Source: Tubiluchus corallicola (taxonomy: Eukaryota; Priapulida; Priapulimorpha; Priapulimorphida; Tubiluchidae). From it: a stretch of 50,273 nt of DNA. The notes under the pieces are model-generated. The model worked only from the letters and a program-made list of their open reading frames with translations, was not told the DNA's origin and searched no databases. The stretch is taken from positions 188,001 to 238,273 of the forward strand of contig JAQGDQ010000282.1 of the NCBI GenBank assembly GCA_030141605.1, read 5' to 3'. Both the position numbers and the translations under genes were made by a program. Shown here piece after piece: positions 1 to 12,643 of this stretch. Position 1 is the first letter of the stretch, and each line of letters opens with the position of its first letter.

Positions 1-3000
1 CTGTGAGGGCGTCAAAGCGTTATTCGACCTCCCTGTCTATGGAGGAGGTGACAGAGTTGCTTATAGGTATGTTATATGTAGGCATTGTTTTTTTAAATAA
101 TTTCCACTACTCTTTCACATTTATTTGGTTGGTTACATTCGTGTTTGTTTTTTTTGGTTATTTGTTCGATTTTTTTCTTTACCCTATATACTAAGCAGTC
201 AGTGTTACTTAATTTATTTTAAATTAGTAGATCTATATAAATTCAAATTGTTACAGATTAGGATACTTACTTAAACATTTCAAAGTTTTTTTAATACATT
301 TACAACTTGCAGCCAGTGACATTTAGTAGAATAGGACACTAACATTTTACCATACATAAAGTAATCAAAAGCTTGCTGGAAATAACTGGGAAATGGCAGT
401 CTATTATAGGAGCATGTATCCAGACCTATGAGTTTAAAGTTTCTAGTCAGTTGTTAAGAAATGTCATAATTCTTTAGCTACTTTAGTTAATAAAGAATAA
501 TTGTAATTTGAGCTTTTTTATATCATTTCTAGTTCCTGCGTTCGACGTTATAATTTTCAACTAATGCTTTCGTATTACATTGTAGGCACGACAGCAGAAC
601 CGAGCATCATTTCAACATTTACTAAGCGACAATTTCTCATTGTTACAATGATGGCGACCGTGAACTTTTGTAGTTCTGTGCTGTATTCACTTATAGCTCC
701 GTTCTACCCTCAAGAGGTATTTTGCATAATATGCCTCGTAATTACAGTAACATGTATATTGCATTTCTAGTTGTGACATAAATTTTTGATATTTGTCATA
801 TGTACTTGTTGATACTTAAAGGGAAACTGGATAATTTTTCATATCCTAACCTATTTTGAAGTGCGGTAAAAAGTATACATTTTAACAACTGTAATATGTG
901 TCTTGGTTAAATAATGGGTTAAAAACTTAATCAAGAGCAGGCAAGCACAGCTAATGGTAACGTCACAACTTAGCGTTATTTTCCACAATACAAACATTCC
1001 AGAAGTTTGCAAAAGTTGAAGTACAGCACTGCTGTACAACATTCGGTGTGATACACAAAAGTTCGTCAAATTTTAAGTTCAAAAATTTAAATATCAAGTT
1101 TACCGCCGTGGTTTTAAGTTATAAGTCACGCATGAGCTCTCAACTGACATCTGAACTGAGAGGTTGAGTGTTTTTTTTTCTGCAACAGAGTTTGTTTCAG
1201 AGCCATAGACACTAATGCCCATCTAATTAGTGAATGGCGAAATGCATGTACAGTGAAGAACTAGCCACTTGAACGCAAAATTGGGTTTATGTGATAAGAA
1301 TTCTTTCACGCAAGTCATTTTTAAAAAATAGTATGTCTCCTTTCAATATATTACTTAAGTAATGTTGTTTTGAGCTGTACTGTAAGATTGGATCTGGTTT
1401 TCCTTTAAGAAATTCCTGAAATGGTCCATATCCCATTTGTGTATTGCTAATGTTTTGAAACAACAGGCAAACAAGAAGTCTGTGAACTCGTCTCAGCTAG
1501 GTCTTATCTTTGGAGCCATAGAATTAACCATCTTCGCCTCCTCGCCATTTTTTGGGCGATATGTAGGTACAAGGCATTTTGTGCCATTCATGTGATACAT
1601 TGTTGTATTCTTTGTTAACAAGGTTGTATGCATTGCATGGGGTAATATAATATCTATCTCAAATTACTAATCTTTGCAGTGATGTTTGAAGCCTGCATAA
1701 AATCACAAAAAGTTAATTGATAAATTCTTGGGCATCTTAGTTTGTACTGCCTCGTGGCAGTTTACTAATTAGAAAGCGAAACAGTTGTGGTAAGTTAGCC
1801 CACGAAATTGCTTGTTTTTTATTCTCTAGATGACAGCATTTGCAACCAAAAAAACGAAGTGTTTGATGTGTCTTAATGGAAATGCCTGTTTTTCTTGGTT
1901 ACTTGTGCTATATCAACAGAAGTACCGCAATTGTGTCCTTTATTGAATTTATTATGCAAAGTTCGTACTACTTGCAGCCTTTCATGCCATTTTTAAGCCT
2001 GGGAAGTAACTAATTAGCTTTTTGTGGTTATCTAAAGTGGCAAAGTGGATGGCAGTTAACTCGGTGCAACAACAAATTAATTGATCACTTTTTGCGACAT
2101 TAATTTGCGCTGATGTCACGGTCATATTTTTGTACAATCCTGCAAGTCAGAATATAGCATTTAACACATACAGCAGGTTCAGCTCAGGCTGGATAATTGT
2201 GGAAACTAAGTCATTGTCAATGATATGTGCCTAAGACAAGCCACTGAACCAGCAGACGTGTTTTAGCCATTCTTTCTTTATGCACTGAACAAAAATTTAA
2301 ACTGTTCAATCCTCCATTGACAAACTAGCTTCGGCGTCATTCTTAACTTTGGCCTCCAAGCACAACAATACAACCACTCAACCACGTGCACTGAAGTGCA
2401 TGTTTGTGACAAGTTTTACATTTAGCAAGGTTGAGTTAGTATCTGAACTCAGCTCCAGATAAAAATGCTTCTAAGAAAAATATACTGAATTGATAGTGAG
2501 GTGACTAGCTTTCTGGAGGTATTACAACACCTTCTCTTTAAGGCACATTGTTTACAGCTATGGTAATTGGTCAAGCACCGTATCATACTTGTGCCAAGCA
2601 GCCAACTAGCTGCCATCAACACAACCCAGCTTTATAAATTAGTGTTTTACATCTTGGTGATTTTGCCACCCACTTTTGCCATCCCCTCACACTTTGGTTG
2701 AGATCCCTGGGCCCTCACACTAGGGTTGATGCTGCATTTTTATGTTGGTTTTGAGCTTGCACTTTTGTGTACTTACAGGCTTCGTCGAAAGGCGTATCTA
2801 GTTCTGTTATTGGTTTCATTTTTGGATCAATTGAACTAACCATTGCCATCACATCCCCGTTTTTTGGCAGATATGTACGTACAAAAGTATTTTCGATAAA
2901 CACAATTTTTCAAACCATTTGTATATTTGACTGAACTTCAATTGGACTTTAATTAATTTTTTAATTCATTAAAATTTTTGAAATTTCTACTTTTTAACAA

Positions 3001-6000
3001 AATTGTAATAGTTTTTTATTGGAACTAGTAAGTTTTTTTAAGTCTGCATTTAGCAAGCCGAAATCTGAAAGATACACATATTGTAACATCATTGTTTTTG
3101 GCACATTTGTTTTTAATAGTGTCTCTTTTTACTTAATTTGTTGACTGCTTTTCTTTCTTAAGTACTAGCTAGTCGCGCATTTTTGTAGGCAATAGTATTA
3201 ATATTTAGCATGTTCGGCTAGTGTCCCTCTGGATTGATTTAGTACATTGACGTTTATTTAATATGCATGTCCATATTTCACTTTTACTGTTGATATAACT
3301 AACAAACTTAACCTTATTTATTGTTTACAATAAGATTATGATATTAGATTTGCATCACGGGCTTGTCGACAAAGACATGAGGAATGCACAGGAGTTGTCA
3401 TGAATCTTTTGCCTGTTTAATTCTGAATTTTTCACTTCAGATTTTGGCAGTTTTTAAATGTCTTTAGAGACTTGTGCTGATAATAAAATCTTGTTGAAAG
3501 TGAAAAGTTTAATTATTGTATGAAAATTTCGATTGACACATTGCATCTGTTTTGTTTGAATTTTTTTTTTGATATCCCGTTAACGTTAAACTTTTATCGA
3601 AAAAAAATTATGCATTTGTGCAAAAAGTCATGAATAATGATGACAAACCTTCATTCAGCTTTCTTTAAAAATTTTTGTCTCATTTCAGATCACATATCTG
3701 GGCTCTAGGTTTACCTTCATTGCTGGTATGTTCACTGTTGGTATTTCATGTATACTATTTGGGTAAGACACCATATTTTTTTCTTGAAGATTATTTAATA
3801 TGTCTTATATTAAATTATTAGAATTAAATTATTTTCAATCCAACAAAAAGTCAAAAATTATCAACCTTAACCTAGTTAGTTTGCTCATTTGTTTGCATTA
3901 TGCATTGGCGTGAAGTCAAGCAGCATTTGGATCTGGTTAGTAATGGAATGGGGGATTGCTGGGTAAACTGTTTTGAGTAGTTTTACCAGTTATATCACAG
4001 AGTCCCCAAATTATAATGGTGCAATTCTTTATAAAACAATGCGCTTTGATAATCCTGTTAACTGTTCGGGGAACTGGGATTAAATTTGGTCACACTGCTG
4101 AAACTAAAATACCTTATATTTATTGAATGTGCAGGAGGCAAAACTTAAAGGTATAAAAGTATTTTAGAGTTTAGTATTTATGAATTTCACTATAGTCTTG
4201 CAATCGTTGTGTGCGTGTGTGTGTGCGCATGTTAATTTAATTTTATTATTTCATTGTTTCCAGTTTTCTGGACCTTGTTCCCAGCGGCGTGGATTTCATA
4301 GCACTAAGCATAGCAATACGGGTTGTAGAGGGCCTGGGAGCAGCTGCTTATATAACTGCGTCGTTCTCTATCATAGCCAATGAGTTTCCTGAACGAGTAG
4401 CCACCATGTTTGTAAGTGAACTTCGTGCTCAGACTTTGCAGTTTCAGTGCAAGTAAACATCATTTGATTTTCAAGTTTCTGCTCTTTTGACCGTCAGTTT
4501 GTACTGTAATTGTGGTATAGGATTGGGCATGTTAAAGGCAAAAATGCACTAGGTTTAATAAATAGTCGTTGTGGTTTTAAATCCAGCTGTACTTTGTTGG
4601 GTCTGGGGCGGTGTGACGGCGTAATGGGGTCGGTTCTTAGGATGAGGAAGTACCCGAGACCTGACTACTAGCCGAGTGTGATAAGGGCTTATAGCTACGG
4701 GGGGTGCTCATGGTGTTACTCCTTTAGTCATCAGGCATCAATTACGTCTTCATACATAAATAGCAAAAGAGTTAAGCTTAGGTTTAACGATATATTTTGA
4801 CATGACAATTTTAACATATTAAACTAGCTTGTAATACAATCCAAACGCATAAAATGTACATAACATAAATGTACGCATAAAATATTAATGCATAAAAGGT
4901 CATTAATATTACTGCGCTAGCTATATACTCTTACTGTGGCGCCACGTAATAGGGGAAATAATGTACAGACGTCCGGTCGGTCGGTAGTCCTGTTCACCAC
5001 AAAGAGCAAGAAAGGAGCTCCTGACGACTGGTATCTGTCGCTCACCACCAGCGTACTCCCATCATTGGTCCTGGAACTCTAAGCGTCATTAATGGCTGAC
5101 CCGTATGGGAATCCTCTCAAGCAATGACTCTAATAACTCGGAGGCCGACTTCCATCTCCACAATGGTCTCACCAGGTCTCACCTCCAGCGTACTCCCACC
5201 ATTGGTCCTGGAACTTCAAGCGTCACTAATGTCTGACTTGTATGGGAATCCTCTCAAGCAATGACTCTAATAACTCGGAGGCCAACTTCCACCACCACAA
5301 TGGTCTCACCAGGTGTGGTTATTTACCAGTCCATCAAATGCGGCCACTAATTACCATCTAATAGCATGTGTACCCTGTTCCTCCATAACAGTTACACTGC
5401 AATTAGTTCTTGCACCTAGCCCTTCAGTCATTAGTGTAATTTGGAACAATAAAGGTTCAAAGCATCAAGCTGCTGATAATCAATCTACGTTTGTCTGGGC
5501 AAGTTAAAAGGTGAAAGCATTTCAACCAGTTTTGTCGTGTATGCCACTGTAAGGGGGGAAGAGCTAGAACAAACTAAATGCCTATTACTATCTATGCTCA
5601 AACAAGGTAGCTATAAACAGTAGGCTACTATGAGGTAGTTACGAACAATAACAGTAATAACAATAGTGGTGCAAGGGCAAATATAGCTCAAACTGATGAT
5701 GGTATTGGAGTGAGGCACCATAGACCTATGGGGCCATCACAGGCGTGGTTAAAATTACATTTGGGGGTTATTGTCACTTTTTAAAGGCATGTCTTGATTT
5801 TAGTGAACAGCTGTTAGTGAAGAAACAGTTAGTCTACATTTTAGATTTCACCAAGCCTGTTTGAGCAGTAGCATGTAGCAATGAAAGTAGTTTGCAAAAG
5901 TATTTCTATAGTTGCTAATTTTAGTCACTCACTACATAAACTAAAAACACAGAGGGAAATTGAAAAAACGGAGAAAAACACATTCTGAAATAGAAATTGA

Positions 6001-9000
6001 AAAACTGGAAGAATAAAAACACTGAAATACTACCAGCCAAGTTATTCAATAATATTTTCATTATATACCGTTATATTGACCTGTCAAATAATAGTTAAGC
6101 TGCTGGTGTTCAAAATTTAAATTTTAGTAGTTTGGCTGGTGGTATTTCAATATTTTTATTCTTCCATATTTTCAATTTGTTTCGGAATCCCGAAGAAGAT
6201 TTTAAATTCGAAAGCTAGCTTTTTCAACAAATACTTTTCGGGTTCACTACATATTGTCTTAGTGTGTTTTGTTTTATTAATTGACAGTAGCTTTATAAAT
6301 TTCAAGTTTTTAGAAAAGAGGAAATGATAACAGGACAAAATGACCTCAGCAGAAATCAAAGACAGTTTCAGCACATAGTTAGTGCCACTGTAGTGCCCAT
6401 TTGTCAAACTACAGCATGCTTGACTTGTCCATTACTTGCACAGAATTCTATTCTTGGCTGCTGTACTAACCCAGAAAATAGTGAGATGAAAGTTCATTAT
6501 AATATTATTAAAACTCGTACCTAGTTTACAATTTGTCTTATCATATAATTTTCTAATTTTAGGGTTTATTAGAAACATTTAACGGCTTAGGTCTCATGTT
6601 GGGACCTCCTATAGGTGGCGCTTTGTACACCGCAGGTGGTTTCAAGCTTCCATTTCTTGTGCTAGGAGGTATTTTGTTACTGGCTGTTTTCATTGCATAT
6701 TGGTTTCTTCCAGAGCAACCTGGTTAGTACCGTTGTTAACTCGTATTATTTTTATTTTAATTATTTGTTTATTTTAATTATGGCTAACCATTAATTAGTA
6801 AAAGTTCCTGTTGTGTTATGTGTGTGACTTTAACGTACCAGCACGAGAAAAATGATTTTAAATGTGTAAAAATTTGTGGCTTTTTTGCAATAATGGTGAA
6901 GAATTTTTAGTTTTTTATAGATATTTTAAATTTTATTTGTATTTATTATTTTTTACTTTTTCTTGTCTTTCAACTGGCATACAGTCCCAGGTAATTCATA
7001 TACTAATCTCTTGATTGTATCTAACTTGGTTAGTGGTAGTATAGAAATATGTTTTCAAAGTGGATTCATAAACATAGCCGTTAATCTTAAATATTTTTGT
7101 TACACATAGCTTCGGCATAAATTGATAAGTTGCTTGCAAGAAATATAGTGGAAATTTTTTTTAATAATGAAATTTCAGTTATAGTTGTACATGTAGTAAA
7201 TGCTTGTTCATTTAGCTAATTTTAGAACTTTGCAGTAATCGAATAGGATTTATTTTTCAAAAGCCAAAATGATTTATTCAAATTTTCCTTGGAGCATGTT
7301 TTGTTGATAGTGTCTTAGAAAATGTGCATAGTTTTTCTATAGTTGTCTGAGCTATAGCTTGAGTTTATGGCAAGACTGTGATAGTATTTCTTGGAAATTG
7401 CCTTTCATATATAGTAACTACAGCCTTTCCTTATTTCCATTTATGTCTTTCTGCTCTTTCCTTTTTGTGATTTTATCACTGTCTGTGGATATAGGATATC
7501 CTTATCTACGTTTCCACCTCTGGATTTCAGATAACTTGCTTCAGTAGGCACAGTCTGTTGGCCTGAGATAAAGAAATTGATTGAATTGATTGAAATGAGT
7601 TTTATGCCTAGCACCTAGATTGACTATTATCTGCATGGCAGCACATTGCATGTGGGTTAATAGTCTGCACATTAGACACAATAAGATCTTGTCTAACTCA
7701 GCCACTTCCCAATTTTACGTTTTAATGTTGCTCATGTTTAATTGTTGACAATATTTATTTGTATTTATTGTATAACCAGAAAGAGTCCGAATTTGAAAAA
7801 AAATAGTGTTCACTAAATTGTCTTTTAAATTTAACGATTTTATAGTTTGCATTATAATTCATTGATTGCTCAATTAAATCATTTCAAAACTGTGTTCACA
7901 TATGCTGTAAACATATTAACTGATATAAATTCAATATTGTATTAGTGATGATAAGTGGGTTTGGATTATATTTGCTGAAGCTGTGAATATTTTGCACAAA
8001 ACTGCATAAACCATGAAGTTGAAATGATAAAACTTAATCTGTTCGTATGTAAACAAGTACGCAATGTTGAATGAGTATGTAACTATTAACTGGTGTTGTG
8101 TGCTGAATAGTAAACAAGGTTAGATGTTAAAATTTTAGTTTTGTTTGTTTACACACAGATGATGACGTTCCAATCACTCAGTCGTACTTTAGTTTTCTCA
8201 CAACTGATTCAGTGCTATTGTGTATGGTCACCATCTGTGTCGGATCAATGTCCATGGGCTTTCTACAGCCAACATTAGAACCGCATCTTGAGCAGGTAAT
8301 TAAAAGTGGTAATGAGTGTGCCGTTATTATGGAAAAAGAATAAGCAATTTGATAAAAAGATCTGGTTTACAATTTTAGCTCTAGTGACAACAATAATTAC
8401 GGCCCTTTAGCATTTTGTAACCAGTTATGGGTTGTTACAAGGGCAAACGTGGTATGTAAAACCAACAGACTCAAAATTTTACATTCCTCTGCCCAGACCA
8501 ACTACGATTAAATCCACAAAAATGTCACATATGTTGTGGTTGTTTAATACATGTTTGGTTGTATGGACCAGTCGGGTTCAAATTAGACAGCTTTCTACAT
8601 TTTTGAGGAGCCACTAGAACGTTTAAACATTCAGCAGGTGAGAAAATTGACAGAAATAGTACTGTCAGTAATTTTTGATGTGAAACCACAAAATTAAAAA
8701 AAATTAAACAATAGCTTTTATGCTTCTCATTCTGTTGAAAACAGATTTTTGTATGGTTTACATTAGAAATTTTGCATATTGTGCTAAAAGTGGAAAAGTA
8801 GATTAATCAGAGTGTTAATAATGTGTCACATTTCACATTCTATTGCATTTCCTGTTCAATCTAACAATTATTAAGAAGGTGTCCTAAATCTTGTTCCGGG
8901 AAGTTTATGTAAAACGAATCTAGCTTTTGAAAAACTGCTTCGGTTTGCCTGTTGTGGTGACTGAACAGTTTAGTTTCCGAGGCATCTGACCAGTAGAATG

Positions 9001-12000
9001 TAGAATGAACAAACTCGTTTTTCAACTTTAAATGCATAATTTAAGCAAATATGCGGTGTTTTCTAACAGTATTGTTTTTTAGTTTTTGTTTATCTGCTTG
9101 CTGTTCATTATAACCTGAAGATTGTATTGATAAATGTTTTTATTTCAGTTCAACATGAATGCTTTTGTGATTGGTTTAGTCTTTCTTTGCACATCGAGCT
9201 GCTATGCACTGTCTGCTCCGATATGGGGTTTTATAGGAGATAAATTTGTAAGTTTTACTACTGTTTAGTGTATACACAACGTTAGCATAAGCTTATTGTT
9301 GCAAAAATGTTTAGACTTTCTGTTCGCATGTTTTGCGAGGCTTCTATGATATCCGATAAGGCACAATTGTACATATTAATATGGCACTCGTATCAAGCAT
9401 GGTTATAGTCGACCTTGATTACTTGCTTAAGACGGTAACTTATACTTTGTGTCAACTAATTGCAGGCAGGTTATTGAACTGAAATATGGATGTAAGTTTA
9501 TGAAGTGAAAAAATAAGAAGCAGGTGTGCAGGTTTTGTTGTCACCTTAAATTACTGGTATTTGGTAAATTTACAAGTATCACTTACAGTAGAAGTATAAT
9601 TTTAATTCTGAGCATTTCAGTTGCAACAAGTGTATCCAGTTTTAATCTTTGGTTGTCTTTGATCTAACAATGTTAATGTGATTAGTAGAAATTGTTTAGA
9701 TTCTAGAAAAAACTAAGAAAACTGGTATATTGGTAGGTAATGTAGTCAGCTCAGCAGTGAATGGTTGTAAGTTAATCTAGTGCTATGAAATGTTTTGTAA
9801 CCAACAAATTTGTCAAGTTGTAATTATGTAGTTACTGAAAGCCTGTAAGTTAAGCACAAATTCTACAGTGTCATACTTCTTTTCTCAAATAAACCATCAT
9901 GCTAAAACATAGTATATTTATTTCTTAATTTTTCATATTCCTTTCTAGTGACCATAGTCTTTGTATTATAGTTTTTTAATTATAAAAGCTGTTTTTTCAG
10001 GGTTATACTTTGCAAATGATGGTTATCGGTTGCGTTTTTACATCATTATCATTCTTCTTTGTGGGACCATCACCCCTGTTGAACTTTGATACGTAAGTCT
10101 CCTAAGTTAGTTTTCATGTAAAGCATTGATAAAATGCGTAGGCACCAATTTGTCGTACGTTTAATTGTTATATTAGTTGCAACTGCAGTCATGCTGAGAA
10201 GCAAACTGACATGCTCTTGCTACTGTTGTTTCTTTTTCTACGCTGTTTTCTGCCTTCATAGACATTTTTTAGGAAGTAGCTCAAGGTCATATGTGCAGTG
10301 GTGCTGCAGTAATTTATGTTTTCTAGGAAACTGTGGTTAGTAGTCGTATCACAGATAGCACTGGGAATGGGAACAGCAGCACAAATGGTTCCACCTTTCA
10401 AGTTTTGTTTAATTCAAATAATGTAAGTCGACACTATTACTATTTTCTTGGTGTCACTAGTTATTAATAGTCACTAGTCACTGTTTATTAGTTAGTTATT
10501 AAGCTATTCAATAGAGCTGCAGTTTACCTAGAAGTGCTTAGCTAAATTAATTGGGAATTTGATCCCTAGATCGGCAAATGCATTGGGTTTAGTCCTGAAT
10601 CTGTATTTTATCTGTGGGAGATGATTAGTCGCCGAGAAAAGGTTAGAATCAGTTATTTTAAATTTATCCTGATGGTCTGTTTCCTAACGTACAATCTGTT
10701 AAGCATTCTAATTCCTTTAAGCCTTGTAGTCTGAAATATATTTAAGTTAATAATACATATTTAATAAGTTATAAAGTATTTTTTTTACTTCTAACGGATT
10801 GAAGCTTCTGTTATTGTGACGTAATAGTTAGCATTGTTGCCGGATATGTAGAAAATTTGAGTTCGTATCCCAAAATGGACAAATATTTTATTAGTTTTGT
10901 TTCCAGATTAAAATTACATTTGTTAATTTATTTTGTTTACGTACATTGAGGATTTTGTAATTACATGCAAAATATATAAAACGTACATAATTGTTTGTAA
11001 TTTTTGTGACAAAAAATCTTTTTTTGCTATAGTGGTGCTGGGTTTCCTGATAATTTTGAGACGTACGGGCTTTTGTCGGGCATGTACAGCACCTGTTTTT
11101 CATTTGGGTATGCAGTACATTTATATGCAGTTATATTTAGTGAATGAATTTATAGTTCAATGTTTGTTAAAAAATGAAAACATCATTTTGAATGTTAAAA
11201 AAATTGTTTTAGTTTTCACATTTATAGTAGAGCTTTATACAATTTTGGCTAAACTGAAACTTTGACTACTGAAGCACTTAGTTCATTTGTCGTGACGACA
11301 TTGAACTGAACATTATAGCAGTACAAACGGTGTTTCCTGTGCAAAAATGTTCAAAAGTACACACTAGTATGCATGCACAAATTCTTTGCGTGATCTAATT
11401 GACCTAAATGTTTTATACTTTTTTATTGTTTTGTTATTGATTTTCAACTGTTTTAGAGCATTTATTGGACCAACTGTGGCGGGAGCATTAGTGGATGCGA
11501 TAGGTTTTGAATCAGGCACTTCCATATTTTCTGCGATAAACGTTGGATTGGTGTGTGAATTATAAATCACTTTTAAATTAATTAAATGAAAAGTTTAGTT
11601 ATTGAAATAACTGTATTATTAAATTTGGTTGAACTTGTCTGTTCTTTGGATTTTGTGACAAATGTTTATTATCAGTGCTAGAGCTGTGCTATGCACACAT
11701 TTTGGTAAATATCTGTAACATTTCTGCTGTTACAGGAAGCATTAACTAGAGAGTAAAATAATGAGATTTCAGACTATTTTTCTTGACTGCATCATCAAAT
11801 GCATACATAATTATTCTGGCATAACCTTGAGGCCGTGAAACTTTATTGTAATTTCTTCATGATGTGATTCTAAGTTGTGTCAAGTGTTAGGAGTGATGAT
11901 CTGCTGTAACATTGAAATTAGCAATTAACAAACAATTATGAGCATTTTATGCTGAGCACTATTTGCTAAGTGAAAATAAACTGAGCAGGTGAAGCATGAA

Positions 12001-12455
12001 TGAGTAGAATTTTTTATTTTGGGGAAACACTTTGTGCTATGCAGCAATGAAAAGTATGCAACAATTGCATTTTACAGTTTTTGTTAATCTTTTATGTTTT
12101 ACAATGTAGGGTGGTTGCACTGATGAGTGATTGTAATCAGTTCTTGTAACTATTTTGTCTCATTTTGAAAGTAATTCTAACTTTCGTTAGTTATGCAAGA
12201 TGATAAAATTGTAACCTGTTCTTAAATGCTCATTCTAAGATCTATGTTTCTAAATAAGTGCACTACATATTTTCCAATGTTTTCAAAATTAAATGAAAAC
12301 TAAACAGTTTTTTATCGTTTCAGGCTCTTATAGTGGTATGCTACCTAATATATTTCACAATTGCGAAAAAGAAGAAGGCGGCAGCGCCGCTGTGTAATTC
12401 TTCTTTCAAGTATAATTCGTACGATTCCATTAACGAACGACTGATTAAAGCATAG
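1..12455 (+). CDS. SLC18B1: SLC18B1-like MFS transporter, gene 1 (5' end may be outside window)
   Basis: Coding exons: (1)..66, 586..716, 1467..1562 or 2779..2874, 3689..3762, 4264..4411, 6563..6722, 8159..8295, 9149..9247, 10001..10092, 10327..10422, 11033..11107, 11457..11550, 12324..12455 (stop TAG). All junctions are GT-AG and phases agree; using one 96-nt exon the total from base 3 is 466 codons including stop. Signatures of the SLC18B1 (vesicular polyamine transporter-like, DHA12) family are visible: YSLIAPFYPQE after TM1, SPFFGRY...LGSRF (motif A, TM2-TM3 loop), ASFSIIANEFPERVATMF, GLLETFNGLG then LGPPIGGALY (TM5), GFLQPTLEPHLEQF (TM7 region), APIWGFIGDKF, GLLSGMYSTCFSFGAFIGPT. Expected role: proton-coupled export or vesicular loading of small amines or other organic solutes; the substrate is not readable from sequence. 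The frame is open to base 3, with an ATG at 39 in weak context, so the true start may be upstream. The tail is basic (KKKK) and ends with a YDSI tyrosine motif. It converges with its paralogue. Confidence 0.88.
815..1409 (+). mobile_element. TTAA-flanked MITE, copy A1 (about 585 bp)
   Basis: It lies in the intron between coding exons 2 and 3a of gene 1. The left end reads C-TTAA-AGGGAAACTGG (TTAA at 816-819). The right end reads CTGGTTTTCCT-TTAA-G (TTAA at 1405-1408), so terminal inverted repeats of about 11 bp are bounded by TTAA on both sides. It is clearly homologous to 34081..34684 in the opposite orientation; shared blocks include GCGAATGGCGAAATGC-like and ATTCTTTCAC.AAGTCATTT. There is no coding capacity. 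TTAA target duplication is typical of piggyBac-type transposition, so this is probably a non-autonomous piggyBac-like element. An open frame seen here on the minus strand is a by-product of the repeat. Confidence 0.75.
1467..1562 (+). other. Alternative exon 3a of gene 1 (TM2 variant a)
   Basis: A 96-nt exon, phase 0 at both ends, preceded by CAACAG and followed by GTAGGT. It encodes 32 residues ending SPFFGRY, the region running into TM2 and up to MFS motif A. Its sister exon 3b lies about 1.2 kb downstream and has the same length, phase and reading frame; 21 of 32 residues are identical by eye. Including both would duplicate TM2 and break the 12-helix topology, so only one should be used per transcript. 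The paralogous gene has a single 96-nt exon here (25364..25459). Confidence 0.85.
2779..2874 (+). other. Alternative exon 3b of gene 1 (TM2 variant b)
   Basis: A 96-nt phase 0-0 exon with acceptor TTACAG and donor GTACGT. Compared with exon 3a it keeps Lys4, Gly12, the IFG core, IELTI and SPFFGRY. It changes the N-terminal third and the FAS segment, which becomes AIT. The intact reading frame and good splice sites argue against a dead duplicate. The distances to the paralogue's single exon are equal (12 of 32 identities for each copy), so the exon duplication appears to postdate the gene duplication. Confidence 0.85.
4600..5313. repeat. GC-richer insertion-like block ending in a 137-bp tandem duplication
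   Basis: This block is in the intron after the exon ending at 4411 and has a clearly higher G+C than its surroundings. From about 5041 to 5313 it holds two imperfect copies of a unit with a period of about 137 bp. Shared blocks include GCGTACTCCC, ATTGGTCCTGGAACT, TATGGGAATCCTCTCAAGCA and ATGACTCTAATAACTCGGAG. No reading frame stands out. Its composition and internal duplication suggest a transposon or SINE-like fragment, but no family is recognised. Confidence 0.5.
5994..6178. repeat. Long hairpin-forming inverted repeat
   Basis: Arms 5994..6041 and 6130..6178 are near-perfect reverse complements; both contain the core TGGAAGAATAAAAA or its complement and a CCAGCCAA end. About 90 bp of AT-rich sequence lies between them. 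It is in the large intron between gene 1 exons ending at 4411 and starting at 6563. It may be a small fold-back element. Confidence 0.65.
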
Positions 12456-12637
12456 AAAGCCAAGACTTCTCAGTTGCTACATCATTCTCGTAATCAGAAT
12501 TCGACGGTGTTTTTAATATTCAGTGGAATATTCGAGTAAAATGTTATTTATCATAAATACATTCTAGATTGTATTTATTGTTAGAATTTCATGAGGGTAA
12601 TTGTGACATTGGGCATATTGGTTAGTCATGCACATTT

Positions 12638-12643
12638 ATTAAA
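12638..12643 (+). terminator. Candidate polyadenylation signal ATTAAA for gene 1
   Basis: ATTAAA occurs 183 bp after the stop codon and is followed by T-rich sequence. It is plausible as the proximal poly(A) signal. AATAAA-type hexamers further downstream (around 14284) could serve a longer 3' UTR, and the sequence does not decide between them. Confidence 0.3.

Noticed and set aside
10570-10622. Exon-like stretch after CCCTAG in gene 1 reading ALGLVLNLYFICG
   Set aside because: It continues the frame from the previous exon but runs into TGA without a usable donor. The exon at 11033-11107 matches the paralogue (75 nt) exactly and encodes the conserved GLLSGMYS region.
10933-11265. 110-codon plus-strand frame
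   Set aside because: Only 11033-11107 is a true exon, in a different frame; the remainder is intron.
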